Assembly (NCBI GenBank): GCA_021229015.1
Contig: CM037781.1
Location: 33,896,759-33,960,758, forward strand
DNA: 64,000 nucleotides
Direction: 5' to 3'
Source: Solen grandis
Lineage: Eukaryota > Mollusca > Bivalvia > Adapedonta > Solenidae
Under the pieces are notes generated by a model. That model was not told the DNA's origin and did no database searches. It was given only the letters and a program-made list of their open reading frames with translations. Of the stretch, positions 1-12,377 are shown piece after piece. A program made the translations under genes and the position numbers. The first letter of the stretch is position 1. Each line of letters opens with the position of its first letter.

Positions 1-245
1 ACTTATGCATATACTGACGGAACAAAGGCGGTTCTAACTTATATGCATATATTGACAGTACAAAGGCGGTTCAAATTTAAGCACATACTAACAGAACAAA
101 GGAGGTTCAAATTTAAGCACATACTAACAGAACAAAGGCGGTTCAATTTTAAGCACATACTAAGAGAACAAAGGCAGTTCAAATTTAAGCACATACTGGA
201 CAGAACAAAGGCGGTTCAAAATTATACACATACTGACAGAACAAC
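1..245. repeat. 36-bp minisatellite
   Basis: About seven units built on ACAGAACAAAGGCGGTTCAA followed by an AT-rich spacer. The array is cut by the window edge. The 72-codon open frame across it is only a translation of the repeat. Confidence 0.95.
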
Positions 246-2706
246 GTTGACAAAAAAGTAAATTATAAAAATTTCACACGTTTTCCGTCATGTTTCTTTT
301 TTTCTGCAAAATCTCTTGCTCTACTCATGCATTTGAAATGAATTCTTATGGATGGACAGAGCTTGACAAGAGGAACTGTCATGCACAAGGTCCATAACTC
401 TGGCACCAATATATTTTGAGCTGTTCCCCTTTTCTGTCTGCCTGTCACACTTTGTCAGACATTTTCCGTCAAGCCTCAGAAGGTGAAGGAATAATCTTGT
501 TTTATAATGCAACAATTCTATTGTCATCATCTATAGCGTAAATGATTGTGCACATTTTCAATCTTTAGAAAATATCTTTTCAAGTGTTTTACACCCATTT
601 ATGCGCCAATTATTGGCAACAATCTCATAACAAGTATAAGATCTTGCAGAAAACTAATCTTTAACAGCGGTATCTTTTTCTTGTAGGTATCAATAAGTAT
701 GGCACATATTAAGTGAATGCAGTTTTCTTAATCGTTTAAAGTTATCAAGGACTTGCAAGGGACAACGCTGTGGGTGCATTGTCAAGTTTTAATACAGGAG
801 GAAAGTGGACAAAAAACTTTTAAACGAACTAAGACATAGCTAGCTGCCTTTCTCTGATAAGCTGAAATTAGTTTCAGTTTATGAATGACCAATTTCAGTG
901 AATTCAGTGTAATTGGACTTCAAGTCAAAGACGTTCGGGGATTATTAATGGACGAATCAATCCTAGTCGGGTTTCCGAAGTCTGCTTACTTTTTGTAGTT
1001 AATTTTCATCATTTGGTCATGATAATCGATGTGGAACCGGACTAAAGATATAACCGGAAGTGATCTCCAATACAATGACTTTTCTGAATTTACAAACGAG
1101 CTCTTGCTGATTTTTAATGAATCTGTTGAGTACATGATATTTTTAGTATCAACACACAGTGTTTATAGATCGCAAATCATGCTATAGCCAGAGATATTAA
1201 TATCTTATTAATATACATGTTGTGACTTTGATTGTCTGTGAATTTAAAAGCAGAAGTAACTGTTAGTCTGTGTTTCTGTAATTTAAATGATGAAATTAAC
1301 GTGAATGATCAATGAATAATAATAACCTTTTTCCTTATCAGCGAAATCAAATTTCATAACAAAATTCGTGCATTCATGAAATATCTAAGTGATTTACAAG
1401 ATTTTAACATGACTTTCTTTATTAGTTTCCCCATACATCGCCATTACTTTCAGTGAGAAAATCTGAATTTAATACGAACATTTTCAAACGTAATTTCAAA
1501 TCAAAGAAACATTTAAGATCTAACAGACATTCTAGAAAAGATGGCATACAAAACAGTATAGGGGAAAATGGGATAATTAGATATGCGAAATTCATATTAA
1601 TGATTCAGAAAATTGTCTTCAGATGATTTAGAATATTCAGTCCAGACTCTGTGATCTTCATATGCTTTTATGCCCGGCCCGATGTTCTTGCTGATTTTGT
1701 TGATCTGAGTGTGTACTCTGTATGTATACGCAGAGGCATATTCAATAGAGATAATGAAATTGTCCGAAGTTTGATTGACTGTTTTTTTTTGACCAAAAAC
1801 CCCCCAAAAAAAAAACAACAACAGAAGGTGAATGAGATTTGAACGAGATCTCGCTGAGACGCTTAAAATCTTGCAGACGCTTAACAGACAGACGCTTTAA
1901 TGGGGGACATACCTTTTTGGTTTAATTTGCAATAAATTGAAGAGAAAACTCAGTATATTAGTAATTGGTATGAGAAATTTTACACATCTCACTTTATCTC
2001 GCAGTCACATGATCGTACACGTAAATAAACGAGAGCTTCTCTTGACTAACAGAGTTGCGGATCTCTGTTAGATTATAGGTCTTTGGTATACATGCGCACA
2101 CACCGCACGTACATATACCTCTGTCATGTCCCCCGGGGAGCATACTAATTATCAGGTAGATAGAGGGCGTAAAACGTGTTAAATAAGAAACATGTTATTT
2201 CTTGATGAAAATGAACGAGTTTTTTTTTTTTTTAGTTTTCCCCAAAATCCTACAGATACATCTAGAGCCATCACTTGATGCGTTTCATCCCCCCCCCGAC
2301 CCCCCCACAATACACATTAGAGCGCTGAGGAAAAGACTCAATGTGCAGTATCCAGTGGAAGAACATGTATTTAGTGTGAAATCGGGGTCTTAGAATAAAT
2401 GGTTTTGCAAATCGGTTTTCGAGTTCTTTTTACGTCTAAAGTTATTTAAACAATGATACTGGTTTATGCTAAAAGCTCATGTTTAAGATTATGCGGGATT
2501 ATCTGGATGATGTGCGTGTATGAAAATGAATGTGTGCGCGTGTGAACGTATGTCATATGAAGATAGCGTGTTCATTGTTGTGGTTTAATGATTACTGGTA
2601 TATATGTCCGATTAGTGTATTACATCATAGGATTTTACCTCCATTCTGCGGTGTGTCCGTACAACGGTTTCGTTTGGAATAGGTTTGCAATCATCAATCA
2701 TAAGTG

Positions 2707-2709
<3 letters not shown>
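246..2709. other. Intergenic, nothing recognised
   Basis: AT-rich DNA with only short homopolymer runs (for example around 1800 and 2220) and a C-rich patch near 2290. One GCAGACG word lies at 1873. No gene, tRNA or transposon was recognised. Confidence 0.5.

Positions 2710-2710
<1 letters not shown>

Positions 2711-2764
<54 letters not shown>
2711..2764. repeat. (AT)27 microsatellite
   Basis: Uninterrupted AT dinucleotides over 54 bp. Confidence 0.98.
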
Positions 2765-2769
<5 letters not shown>

Positions 2770-2954
2770 CTGTTTGTACTAAATATTTAATCCTATTCGA
2801 AGTCCTGCAATACATTAGGATGGAGAAACCCAAAATAAAGAGAAATTTCATGATAAAGAGTCTAGTCTAAAAATCATAATTATCGGACTCAAGATACCAA
2901 AGTCGTTAAATAATGTTAGTATGAATCATCACTGCTTAGCTCTTATAACTTTAG

Positions 2955-3075
2955 GCTAACCTCATGACTGGTTTTGCCGGCTTCAGGATAATTTGACTGG
3001 GTGTGATTTCATGCCACTTGTCTACGATGTAAATCCATAGTGTGCGGAACTCTATCTCTTTCGTGTGCATACAAT
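2955..3075 (+). repeat. SINE-like repeat, family E, 3' part
   Basis: Shares the order GGATAATxxGACT, ATGCCACTxxTCTAC and CTCTATCT with copies near 53900, 54500 and 62000. The tRNA-like head is missing here. Confidence 0.5.
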
Positions 3076-3110
3076 ATCCAAATACTGTCGTTAGCACGTT
3101 AACCATAATT

Positions 3111-3290
3111 AAGGTATTCCATCCACCATTAACTATCGAGTGACCATGGCAAGTTTTAAATTAATGCAAGCCTTCATAGAATTTGAGCAAAAGAGTCTAT
3201 AATTCCAAGTCAATGGATGCTTACATCTGCAATGAAATCTTTAAGCATCGGAAGGACCATGATTATAATTAAATGATAGATGGATTACTT
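3111..3290 (-). mobile_element. MITE, AAGGTAATCC family, copy 1
   Basis: Starts AAGGTATTCCATCCACCATT and ends with the imperfect inverse (GATGGATTACTT). Its reverse complement aligns along its whole length with the copies at 25495, 50232 and 58429, including the internal GGTCCTTC-xATGCTTAA segment. This copy is therefore inserted in the opposite orientation. Confidence 0.75.
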
Positions 3291-3424
3291 TAAAAGCACA
3301 TTTTTGAAACTTTGACTCCACCGTGTCAAGAGTAAAATTTGTATTGTGTGACTATTTTGTGTACGGTTCAAATTAATTGGTGTTAATTGGACACCATTTA
3401 AGAGCATCTGTACTCTCTCCCGAC

Positions 3425-3545
3425 CCACAATGTGCTGTGCCAGGCACCTGGCAGTCCTGATTATTTACCTAGCTAACGGCTCACCGACCGGCTACAGACA
3501 GGTCCCCGCAGGAACTCGAACCTTTAAGCCTCACGACCTCAAATC
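3425..3545 (-). mobile_element. tRNA-derived SINE, family D, partial
   Basis: On the minus strand it reads AAGGTTCGAGTTCCTGC (B-box-like), then GCCGGTCGGTGAGCCG, then TGCCAGGTGCCTGGCA. The order matches the fuller copy at 61711-61960. Confidence 0.65.
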
Positions 3546-3569
3546 CAATGAATTACCCAATGTAATATA

Positions 3570-4175
3570 TCTAATGTATACCGAAATATACCGCTACCAA
3601 GTCCCGCGATATCGTATCGCAATATATTTCTTCAAATAAAATATATGTTGGCCTTAATAAGGGTTGAAAAAGAAACTGAACATTTTTTTTCCCTTACCTG
3701 AATGTTCGTTCATACAAGTGAAAGTTTCAGCTTGCCAGTTTTTATACATAAAATATTATATGCAGAAAAGTAAAGCAACTTTGTTATTTATCAATTGATT
3801 GAATTCATTTCATAAAATATGTACTTACATGTATTTGCAAATTTGATTTTTTTCAGTCGGGGAATAATATGTCGTAAAGACTTTGGCAGTATATCGTGGA
3901 CAATATCTCAATATCATCAAAACAATTGCAAAATATCGCGATATTGTTCAGGCATATGCTAATCATTATATCGCAAGATCGCCCACACCATTGTAATACA
4001 TCGCAATATCGTCCTCACAATTGCAAATGTATCTTTATATCGTCCAGTGCAATCGCGAAATATCGCAATAATTAAGCAACTGGAATATCCATGTAATTGC
4101 AGTTTATCGCAAATCATTAAACAATTGAGATATATCGCAATATCTTCAAATCATATGCAATATATTGCGATATCG
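3570..4175. repeat. Degenerate array of ATATCGCAATATCG units
   Basis: Many variants of TATCGCAATATCG/ATATCGCGATAT, spaced irregularly at about 25-35 bp, densest from 3890. Each core is nearly palindromic. A 90-codon frame inside is repeat translation. Confidence 0.7.
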
Positions 4176-5420
4176 TTTTACCTCTGTATTATTGGTGTCG
4201 TATGTGCTAGTACAGCATCTCTTAAAAACACATTATTATTCCTTTTGAATGTTGAAGTTTTGAAGTTAAGGCCCTTGCTACTCCTCTATCATATATTCTT
4301 GGAGACTCAGATCGCATGAGATAGGGAATAACCATTAAACCTGGCATCGTTTTTCAGATACTGTGCCCAGTCAGAAAGTCGTTGATAGACAAGACCAAAC
4401 ATTTCCATTTGATTTGCCTTCTGTTTCCACTCGGTGGTCTCATTCAATTTACAAATAAACCATACTGGAAACACAATATTTTTCCTGTTTTAAATTATAC
4501 AGTAGAAATATCATAACCGCTCTGGTTACTTAAAAATGCCGACAGTTTTCTTTAAAGTCTCGTACAGTCTTGGCATCCAGCCAAGTCATTGGCTATTCGG
4601 CGTTTCTTTATTTTTTTCGTTTATGTAATGACGCTGGTTTGTTTATTGATGAAAAGTATCATGGGGACACCCAGCCGATAACCCGGCCGGAAGGTATGTT
4701 TGTATCTTCCTCAGAGACAGGGTAGAGATATGGTTTAAGTATCCGAGAGACCATGTGACTGTATTCCAGATAGCAAGTGTTGGGGAAAACGTTACGAGGA
4801 GCGCATGAATGGCGCTAGCCCTCGAAAGACGCGATGCCCAAGAGGAGGGTGAGAAAGACTCTGATACTGCCGTCCGATGGCTCTCTACCAATTATCGTTG
4901 AGATATGGCAGATTCTAAAACTGGGAACATACTGGCGACTTAAGTGAAGCTGCTCATAATCTCGCAATCTCTCGGGGAGACTTTGCAGAGGCCAGGCCAA
5001 GGGTTTCCGAAAACAAGAGGATGAAAGTACTTATAGTATCATAAGAAATATATATAAATATAAGTTTATTTTTCAATAATACATACGCAGCTAACATCGC
5101 AGAAAACGTATTATACAATATAACTACACAAATTTCTATATAACACTTAAAAAGCACCTCTATCATGGTATCATTAGTACACAAAGAGTGAAAGCATTTA
5201 AGTGTTGGGTTAGCATAGTGGCATAGTAGCAAAAGGTATTTGGCCACACGGTCGGACAAGTTCTCTCTTATGTTTACTCGGGGTCCTCAGATGTCTTCGG
5301 AAAGCAAGGACCACGAGAACAACAACATATAAATATCGCCTTCTATCCAATCGTTATGAATTAAGAAAGGTTTGGACGTAATAAGAATGTATTATATACA
5401 TTTGAGATCATTTTAGTTCG
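4176..5420. other. Intergenic, nothing recognised
   Basis: No coding similarity or transposon structure was identified. Short open frames on the minus strand at 4643-5259 show no recognisable domains. Confidence 0.45.
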
Positions 5421-5424
5421 TTTA

Positions 5425-5612
5425 GTTTCAATTCCTGGTCACGTACGTGTGAGGGTATAGTGGTTTCCCATCCAGACATGTGGATTTTCTCCGGGCTCTC
5501 CGGTTTCCTCCCACAATAATGACCACATATGCCACCATCAGAGCCATCGGGAGTGATCAATATAAGTTGTGATAACTTGTTTAGTAATCGATGTTAAATA
5601 AATGATTTTTTT
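5425..5612 (+). mobile_element. SINE, family C, 3' body
   Basis: Shares CCTGGTCACGTACGTGTGAG, AATGACCACATATGCCACCA and TTGTGATAACTTGT with the copy at 60632-60865. It ends in an AATAAATGA-T-rich tail. The tRNA-like head is truncated. Confidence 0.7.
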
Positions 5613-5620
5613 TTTAAATA

Positions 5621-5847
5621 GACTGACTGACTGACTATTTGAGTTTACCGTCGCCTCGACAGTATTTCAGTCATATAGCGACGTCCAGCTTATTACAGGT
5701 GGAGGAAGACCCCGGGGAATGCACCCGGAGACACGGAGGCTTCCTCACATGAAAATCCGAATGACCCTGCCGGGATTCGAACTCACGCGGTGAGGAGCTG
5801 AGTGAGTGTTAAAGTCAGCGACTTTACCCTCTCGGCCACGGAGGCCC
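5621..5847 (-). mobile_element. tRNA-derived SINE, family A, near full length
   Basis: The minus strand begins GGGCCTCCGTGGCCGAGAGG (A-box region), has GTTCGAATCCCGGCAGGGTC (B-box region), then a body with GGTGGAGGAAG (as read on plus) and a GACTGACT-type tail. Only about 10 bp separate it from the family C element. Confidence 0.9.
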
Positions 5848-5912
5848 TTTTTTAAATAGAAACAAACAAACAATAAATCAATCAGCTAATCCTTTGAGCA
5901 TTAAGCTTTTGC

Positions 5913-5914
<2 letters not shown>

Positions 5915-5952
<38 letters not shown>
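5915..5952. repeat. (CA)19 microsatellite
   Basis: Uninterrupted CA repeat of 38 bp. Confidence 0.97.
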
Positions 5953-5954
<2 letters not shown>

Positions 5955-6185
5955 AAACAAAACAACAATAATACCTCCAACAAAACCCATAAGTTTATCA
6001 TTAGTAATAGAATAATGACGGGAATAGTACATGTACGGATAAGACAATGATACAGAAAACACGATATCATGAATATTATGTGTTCGGGGAAATGATAAAT
6101 GAATATGTCAACCTCAATCAGAGTTGGTCGGGTAAATAAACAAGCCTTAGTATGGCATTAATACAATAGGAAGATTCAAGGAAGT

Positions 6186-6211
6186 AACAACAACAACAAC
6201 AACAACAACAA
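6186..6211. repeat. (AAC)n microsatellite
   Basis: About eight perfect trinucleotide units. Confidence 0.95.
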
Positions 6212-6593
6212 TAAAGCTGAAACTTGATTCGTTGTCCACAACTCAAGTGGTGGGGATTGGTTTGAAGAGTGATTGTATATACATAATCATGTTCTATTTA
6301 TCGACTTTGGTGATCCGGGGACAGACGCTGTGACCACTCGTGTCGGTGTAAATGTACTATGGTAATCAATATCATTAACATATGGCCTGCAATTCGTATT
6401 TTAAGTTATGACCATTTTTTCTAGTATCACTGGATTTAAAATTTATGTATTGATTTTTTTTCATGATCAAATTAACAAAAAAAAAATCGATCGCAAAAAT
6501 AAGATAATATTTTATATGTCAAGAAAAAAAGACAATTAACTTGTACATGTATTAAATACTTTTATTCGGGTACAGAAAGCTTCCAAAAAAATT

Positions 6594-6890
6594 GGGGGCT
6601 CCGTGGCCGAGAGGGTTTAAGTCGCTGACTTTAACACTCACTTACCTTCACCGCGTGGGTTCGAATCCCGACATTGGTCATTCGGATTTTCATGTGAGGA
6701 AAGCCTTCCAGCTGGCTTGCGGTAGGTCGGTGGTTCTACCCGGATGCCTCCGTGCATTCGGGGTCTACCTCCACCTGTAATTAGCTGGACGTCGTTATAT
6801 GACTGTTATACTGTCGAGGCGACGGTAAACTCAAAGAGTCAAATCAAGTCAAGTCAAAACGAAAATAAAATAAATAAAAAAAATAAAATT
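6594..6890 (+). mobile_element. tRNA-derived SINE, family A, full length
   Basis: Head GGGGGCTCCGTGGCCGAGAG, B box GGGTTCGAATCCC, body GGTAGGTCGGTGGTTCTACC and TGCCTCCGTGCATTCGGGG. The 3' end AAATCAAGTCAAGTC runs into an A-rich tail (AAAATAAAATAAAT). It is one of the two most complete copies, with 63325-63580. Confidence 0.92.
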
Positions 6891-8044
6891 ACCAAAAAAC
6901 CTCTCGAGAAATGACACTGCGTGCAATTCCCATAGGCATACTTACATTATTTGCCACCGATTCTTAAAGACCTTTATTTTGTGATAGTCCCCCATATAAA
7001 AGCATGCATCCGAGACGCAGAGATGTCTTAGCAGAGTAGATGAAAAACGAAGCTTCGTTTGTGTTATTCTCTCTTGCGGGCAATCAAACCATCAAGGCGA
7101 CTGCTCGGTTTGTTTTATTTTTCTGTCGTGTACACAATATCTCCTCCCAGGATCATGCGCTGGAACCTCAGTGTCACCCCATCTGATGTTCAAATGTCTT
7201 TCCGAACCGTTATTGCATTCGTATGTCTCCTGTAATCTAAGTCAAAAATCTTAATCGTGTTTACATTACGGAGGGCGTGCGACCTTTATTTAATGCAATT
7301 TATCGAGTTTTCTCAGACTCTATGGTTTCTTTGAGAAAATATAAGTGAGTAAGATGAGGGAAAAGAATTTATTTGATGGAAAAAATGTTTTCGTTTGTCT
7401 GAAATTTCAAATTAAAATGTTCGGATGCGCCTAAGCGCCGAGAAAGACCGTATGTTGCGGCTGAATTGTCGACATTTTCAGACATGCGCATTTAGAATAA
7501 CTGGCAAATTCTGCCTGTTTCCATTACATTGGAATGTAATCACCCTGTAAATAACAAGCATGGCATCGTGATGGCCCAGAATAAAAAGGTCACATGGCAC
7601 CAAGAGAAAATTAAATTTCATTTTTATCTACTATTTAAACAGAGATAAGGCATTGAAGGGCCGTTTTTGCCCGAACATTACAGCTTTAACATGTTTTTAA
7701 TATTTTTTTCCTTCAAATGTTTCCTGATTGGGGCACGAGGGAGACATTCTGGTGATGTAGAATTTAGCTTACATGGCACCATCTCACGCGGGCATCCCTG
7801 TTGCACGCGGTGTGCGCGCGCTGCAGGCCATGCTCGCGCAGACAAATCTTTGCGATACACTTTAGATTATGTGACCTATAGGAACAATATAACGTCATGG
7901 TAATGAGGATGTATTAGCTTATGGTGAATCACCAATGTCTGTACAGACACCGAGGAGAGGGGAATATCTGGAAATTTTCATGATAATTAGTCATAATAAA
8001 TACTGTCTAGGGCTTGTTTTCATCAAACTTCTTCTTTTTTATCC
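6891..8044. other. Intergenic, nothing recognised
   Basis: No gene or transposon recognised. It includes a short GC-rich patch at 7785-7845 (GCACGCGGTGTGCGCGCG). Confidence 0.45.
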
Positions 8045-8065
8045 TTTTTTTTTTTTTTTTTTTTT
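8045..8065. repeat. Poly-T tract
   Basis: A T run of about 21 bases. Confidence 0.95.
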
Positions 8066-8582
8066 AGGGCATTTATTTTCATTTTTAAGCGAAATTTTGT
8101 AATCGTATCAGCATATCGGTATGAACCATGTTTAACGGGATTAAATATTGATGACGAACATTAAACATAGAGGGTACATGAAGTATAATCCAACGGCGAA
8201 TGAATTATACATTGTTATACGTGCATTTGATGGATGGGTTCATCTGTTGACCTTAAAAATCTAGAAATTTCATACACGGGATGCTATTTCATGAAATACC
8301 GACATAACGTAACGGAATATATATTTTGACCCAAAATTGACATTATCGGGTTCAAAGTAATTAAACGGAGTCTGAAAAACAAGTAGGAACAATTTTTAGG
8401 CATTGTTTGGGGATTAGTTTCACTCATCAATCGTGCGAATATAAAATGATACATGCATATGTCTAGAAATCTTATATGATTAAAGAATGGAATTGCACTC
8501 GTTTTAATGATTGATTGATACACTGATTTTTCAAACTTGAATTAAATATCATCAGCGCATTCTGAAAACGTTTCGCAAAGTA

Positions 8583-8725
8583 ATGATAATAATAGTGGTA
8601 TATTTCAAAGTTTTACAAAACGATATATTGCAAAATTTTACCGAAATGGTATATTACAAAGTTTACAAAATGATATATTGCAAAGTTTTGCAAATTTTAC
8701 CGAAATGGTATATTAAAATTTTCCA
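8583..8725. repeat. Degenerate short tandem repeat
   Basis: Repeated TATATTGCAAAGTTTTAC and GAAATGGTATATTA phrases. Similar phrases recur at 9405-9465. The open frame across it is repeat translation. Confidence 0.65.
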
Positions 8726-9404
8726 AATTTTTAAATTAAATTCCAAATACATTGTTTTCATATTTTATTGCATAAGCTTCTTCGCCTAATAATATAGAGG
8801 ATGATTGTTTGTTTTTGATGTTAGATCGATTAATAATTTCACTTAGTGAACCTAAAAAGTGATATTTTCACGAGTGGCGAAGCATCTTTTTATGTTCAAA
8901 AATGAAATTATACATCGATTTTTCGCTTTAAAGTCCAGAAATTAGCTGTGTTATTCACAAAAGACATCAATATTGGCGGGATTACCTCGCGTGCGTGATG
9001 TTCTTCATGACGTCATTTCTTTTGCTAAAAACCCAGCATAACTGACGTTCCGATCAGTTTATAACGTAGCGTCGGGTTCACGTTCCTGATAATGTCACGG
9101 TTCAAAACAGTGAAATTATCAGGGTAAAATCCACTGTTATTTCTAGGTAATCCACCGAAAAGCATTTAATAAAAATAGGTCCCATCTATTACAATTGTGA
9201 TTATGCTGGAATTTCCCTATCCAGGATCTTGCTCCTACAGTCATAGTTTTTGTTGTGTATGCTTCCTGTTATTTGCTGGAATATTACAAAGTCCGATCTC
9301 CAAAACGCTTGCAGGATTTACCGTTCAATGTCCTTTTAAAGTTTTGATGCAATTTATTCAACAGTTCAAAAGGGTAAAAACTTTAAAGCCGATTTCCTCA
9401 AATT

Positions 9405-9465
9405 ACAAAGTTTACCGAAACGATATATTGCAAAGTTTACCAAAATGGTATATTACAAGGTTTTG
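9405..9465. repeat. Outlying copy of the TATATTGCAAAGTTTACC repeat
   Basis: Contains CGATATATTGCAAAGTTTACC and AATGGTATATTACAAGG, the words of the 8583-8725 array about 0.7 kb away. Confidence 0.55.
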
Positions 9466-9748
9466 AAAAATGACGGTCGAATTTTTGAGTGTTTGAGCAA
9501 TCTATTAGCATTAAAATTAAAAAATAAGTTATAGCCGATAACAATATTCCATTCCGAGCATGCTGCGACAGATCTTATACGTAAATTTGAATGATGTAAA
9601 ATTACATGAAAATGGGTCTGCATCGAAGGTTTCAGTCCGTCATATTGTCAGTACGCATTATCACATAAGTCACGCGATTCCCAGTCGTGTAAAGGTAGGG
9701 TAAAGGACTTTGAACAGTTTAAATCGAGGTCTATTGTCGCAACAAATA

Positions 9749-10341
9749 CCCCTGTCACACCAGGGCCTCGCCCCCCCCCCCAAAAAAAAATGCAAAACGC
9801 CGAGGTGCGCGCAGCACAGGCATCGCTGCATCAACGCAGTGGCATCGCCAGCAGACGCACTGGGATAGAACGCTGAGTGACGGAGCGCATTTTGAGCATG
9901 CACAAAACAAACGCCGTAGCTTGGCGTTCTGATAAGAGCGCCACATGAACTTTGCGGGCTCGCGAGGCGGTCAACATGCGAACGCTGTGGTTATCCGTGA
10001 CGTTTGCGCGGAGATTATACGGCGTTCTATGAGATGTCACTGCGTCTCTACCTCGCTTAATCTGTGTATGTGAGCGCCGTGAAAGCGCAGTGTGGTCGCC
10101 GTGAAAGCGCTGTACAAAAAGTGGATGTGCCGTGCGAGAGCAGACAATCGCCAACTAAAACTCCGTATGAACGCAATAGATCGCCATGGAAGCTCCGTAG
10201 TAACTCCTTTGTCGCTGTGAGGACTCCGTGACATCTCAATCTTTACGAAAAATATCAGATTTTTCTTGAGGTCTCACGGAGCTCTGAAAAATTAAACAAC
10301 GCCGTGCAAACGCAGTGGAAACGCGTGTAGTTTGACAGGGG
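9749..10341. mobile_element. Non-autonomous DNA element with CCCCTGTCA ends
   Basis: The 5' end CCCCTGTCACACC and the reverse complement of the 3' end, CCCCTGTCAAAC, form short terminal inverted repeats. The 593-bp interior is unusually GC- and CpG-rich, with repeated GCGCCGTGAAAGCGC and AACGCCGT/AACGCAGT words. No transposase frame is present and no clear target duplication is seen. Several open minus-strand frames across it look spurious. Confidence 0.55.
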
Positions 10342-10360
10342 CTTTACTACCTGAGCATTT

Positions 10361-10459
10361 GACTCGACTATTTGAGTTCACCGTATTCAGTCATATAGCA
10401 ACGTCCAGCTAATTACAGGTGGAGGAAGACCCCAAATGCACGGAGGCATCCGGGTAGAT
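10361..10459 (-). mobile_element. SINE family A, 3' fragment
   Basis: Matches the family A tail and body (GACTATTTGAGTTCACCG, ACGTCCAGCTAATTACAGG, GGAGGCATCCGGGTAGA) with an internal deletion and no head. Confidence 0.8.
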
Positions 10460-11642
10460 TAGTATTTTGGTCCAACAACTTCGGTGTTTTTAGATCTAGA
10501 AGACATTTTTTTCTTTTTCTTTTTGAATGAATTATATTTATCTTATAAATGCTTCGTCAGTATTTCAGTCATTTGGAGACTACATGTATGTCTGCTAGAG
10601 ACAGAGATAGAGTGCTACCACAATGCAGAATCACGCGACGCCATATACATGTGGCTTGATACCACATCCAATCACAGTATCAACTAGTCCTATAAATACC
10701 CTTATGTCTGATGGAGCTATACCAGTGTCATTTTTAGCGACTTTGGTATTTCGCGGCCGGGTGTGAAACCCACGCATGTTAGTTTTATCTGAAAGTGGCC
10801 CACACAATTTCTTAAAAAGTATGCTTGTGAACTCTAATTTACTTACATCGGACTTAATCCTTAACATATCATGTTGTGTTTATTATCAGTCTTTGTTCTA
10901 TTTAACGCAAGTCAAAAATACGCCAAGAAACAGTACTTCGCGAAGCGGCTTGGCACATTTTCTTTTAAAACATACTCGAATTTTGTTACCTAAATGGTTG
11001 TATCAATCTGTTTAGCAATGCAATTTACATATTTTATCAGAGAATATAGATATATCGAATGTATATTTGCTATACAAAAGTACCGGGTATTTACTGTTAT
11101 TTGCATGTTGAATTGTGCAAGAGAAAAAGAACAATATCTGCTATCCATCATAGTTTTGGGATATATTCACATCTTGATAAAAGGCGATAACACGCAAAAC
11201 TTTGTCGTAATATTTTCAGACATAAACAAATGGCTATCTGGAGTTGTATTTTAAAGGGGCGCCTCGAATGATGATATGCAAATTGCTTGTGAGTCTATGG
11301 TGCTGGTTTGGTTTCCCATGGTTACAACACATCCTTATTTGCATATGGTGCCTTATTTGCATATATGATCACCCGATTAGGTGTCATCTGTCTGTAAGGT
11401 TAGACTACTTGGGGCTGGCTTCCACATGGGGACACAGAATTGCGTTGTTTTGTTCCATCTTGCTAAATTAGTTTGGTCAGATATGTAACCAGAAGTATCT
11501 TACATCCACGTCTGTGTAATGTTTCATTTTGTTAAATTTGTGTCATATTGACCACCACAACTACAGTGCTCTAATTTGATTTTGTATTCAAATTACTAGT
11601 ATAACATATGTCATGTGCTCAACCAAACACTCTAAAATGGAA
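10460..11642. other. Intergenic, nothing recognised
   Basis: AT-rich. Open frames of 67-86 codons show no recognisable domains. Confidence 0.45.
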
Positions 11643-11644
11643 TA

Positions 11645-11905
11645 CAGTAAAACCTCATGAACCACCTAACTATAAAGGCCACCTCAATATAAAGGCCACC
11701 TCAATATAAAGGCCACCTCAATATAAAGGCCACCTCAATATAAAGGCCACCTCAATATAAAGACCACCTCAATATAAAGGCCACCTCAATATAAAGACCC
11801 CTTTTCCCTATATCCTGTTCATTGAAACCTGATTATCAGACCACCTCATAATTAAGACCAGTTGACAGCAGTCTGAAAGGTGATCTTATTATTAAGATTT
11901 TACTG
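11645..11905. mobile_element. Pogo/Tc1-mariner-like MITE carrying a 17-bp tandem array
   Basis: Termini CAGTAAAACCT and AGATTTTACTG are inverted repeats, flanked on both sides by TA (11643-11644 and 11906-11907), as expected for Tc1/mariner-pogo insertion. The interior from 11664 to 11799 is exactly eight 17-bp units of ACCTCAATATAAAGGCC with few changes. No transposase is encoded. Confidence 0.7.
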
Positions 11906-12109
11906 TACACACGGTATATTTGCTTAATGTCATGGGATATTCATACGCATTTAAACAATTTGATCAAACTGAGAACGAAATTTTACGTCATCAAAGACGG
12001 CGTATATTATATGATGCAGTACTCAGTGGTCAAGTGACTCCTGTTGGTTTGGAGTTTTTACAGTATTTTAAGTGGGTGAAGTCCCAGAGTGCACATAGGC
12101 TTGGGAAAA

Positions 12110-12253
12110 AAGATTGCACATTGGCTTCCGGGTAGAACCAGTGACCTTACTCAAAGCAATCAGAGGTGACCGGGCCGGGACTCGAACTCCCAACAGTTCG
12201 GTACTGGGTGAGCTAGCGATTGCAACCCTTCCCCCTGTCACGGAAGCCCCCGA
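12110..12253 (-). mobile_element. tRNA-derived SINE, diverged family A relative
   Basis: The minus strand reads GGGGGCTTCCGTGACAGG, B box GGGAGTTCGAGTCCCGG, then GTCACTGGTTCTACCCGGA, in the same order as family A. Confidence 0.65.
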
Positions 12254-12264
12254 TTCCATTTTGG

Positions 12265-12344
12265 GTGATGGCATGGGATGGGATGGCATGGTATAGTATT
12301 GGACGTTGCGGTATTGCATGGCTTGGACTGGTATGCCGCTGCGT

Positions 12345-12377
<33 letters not shown>

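Noticed and set aside
43..261. 72-codon open frame with a repeating QRRFKFKHILTE pattern
   Set aside because: It is a direct translation of the 36-bp minisatellite, with no start context or homology.
6594..6680. tRNA-like sequence TGGCCGAGAGG ... GGTTCGAATCC
   Set aside because: It is repeated with the same 3' body at several places in the window, hence a SINE, not a tRNA gene.
9008..9015. Palindromic cAMP-response element TGACGTCA (also at 16012 and 39988)
   Set aside because: Three copies in 64 kb is only slightly more than chance, and they are scattered.
9831..10154. 107-codon minus-strand frame and several overlapping ones
   Set aside because: They lie in the GC-rich CCCCTGTCA element, where stop codons are rare. 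No domain is recognisable.
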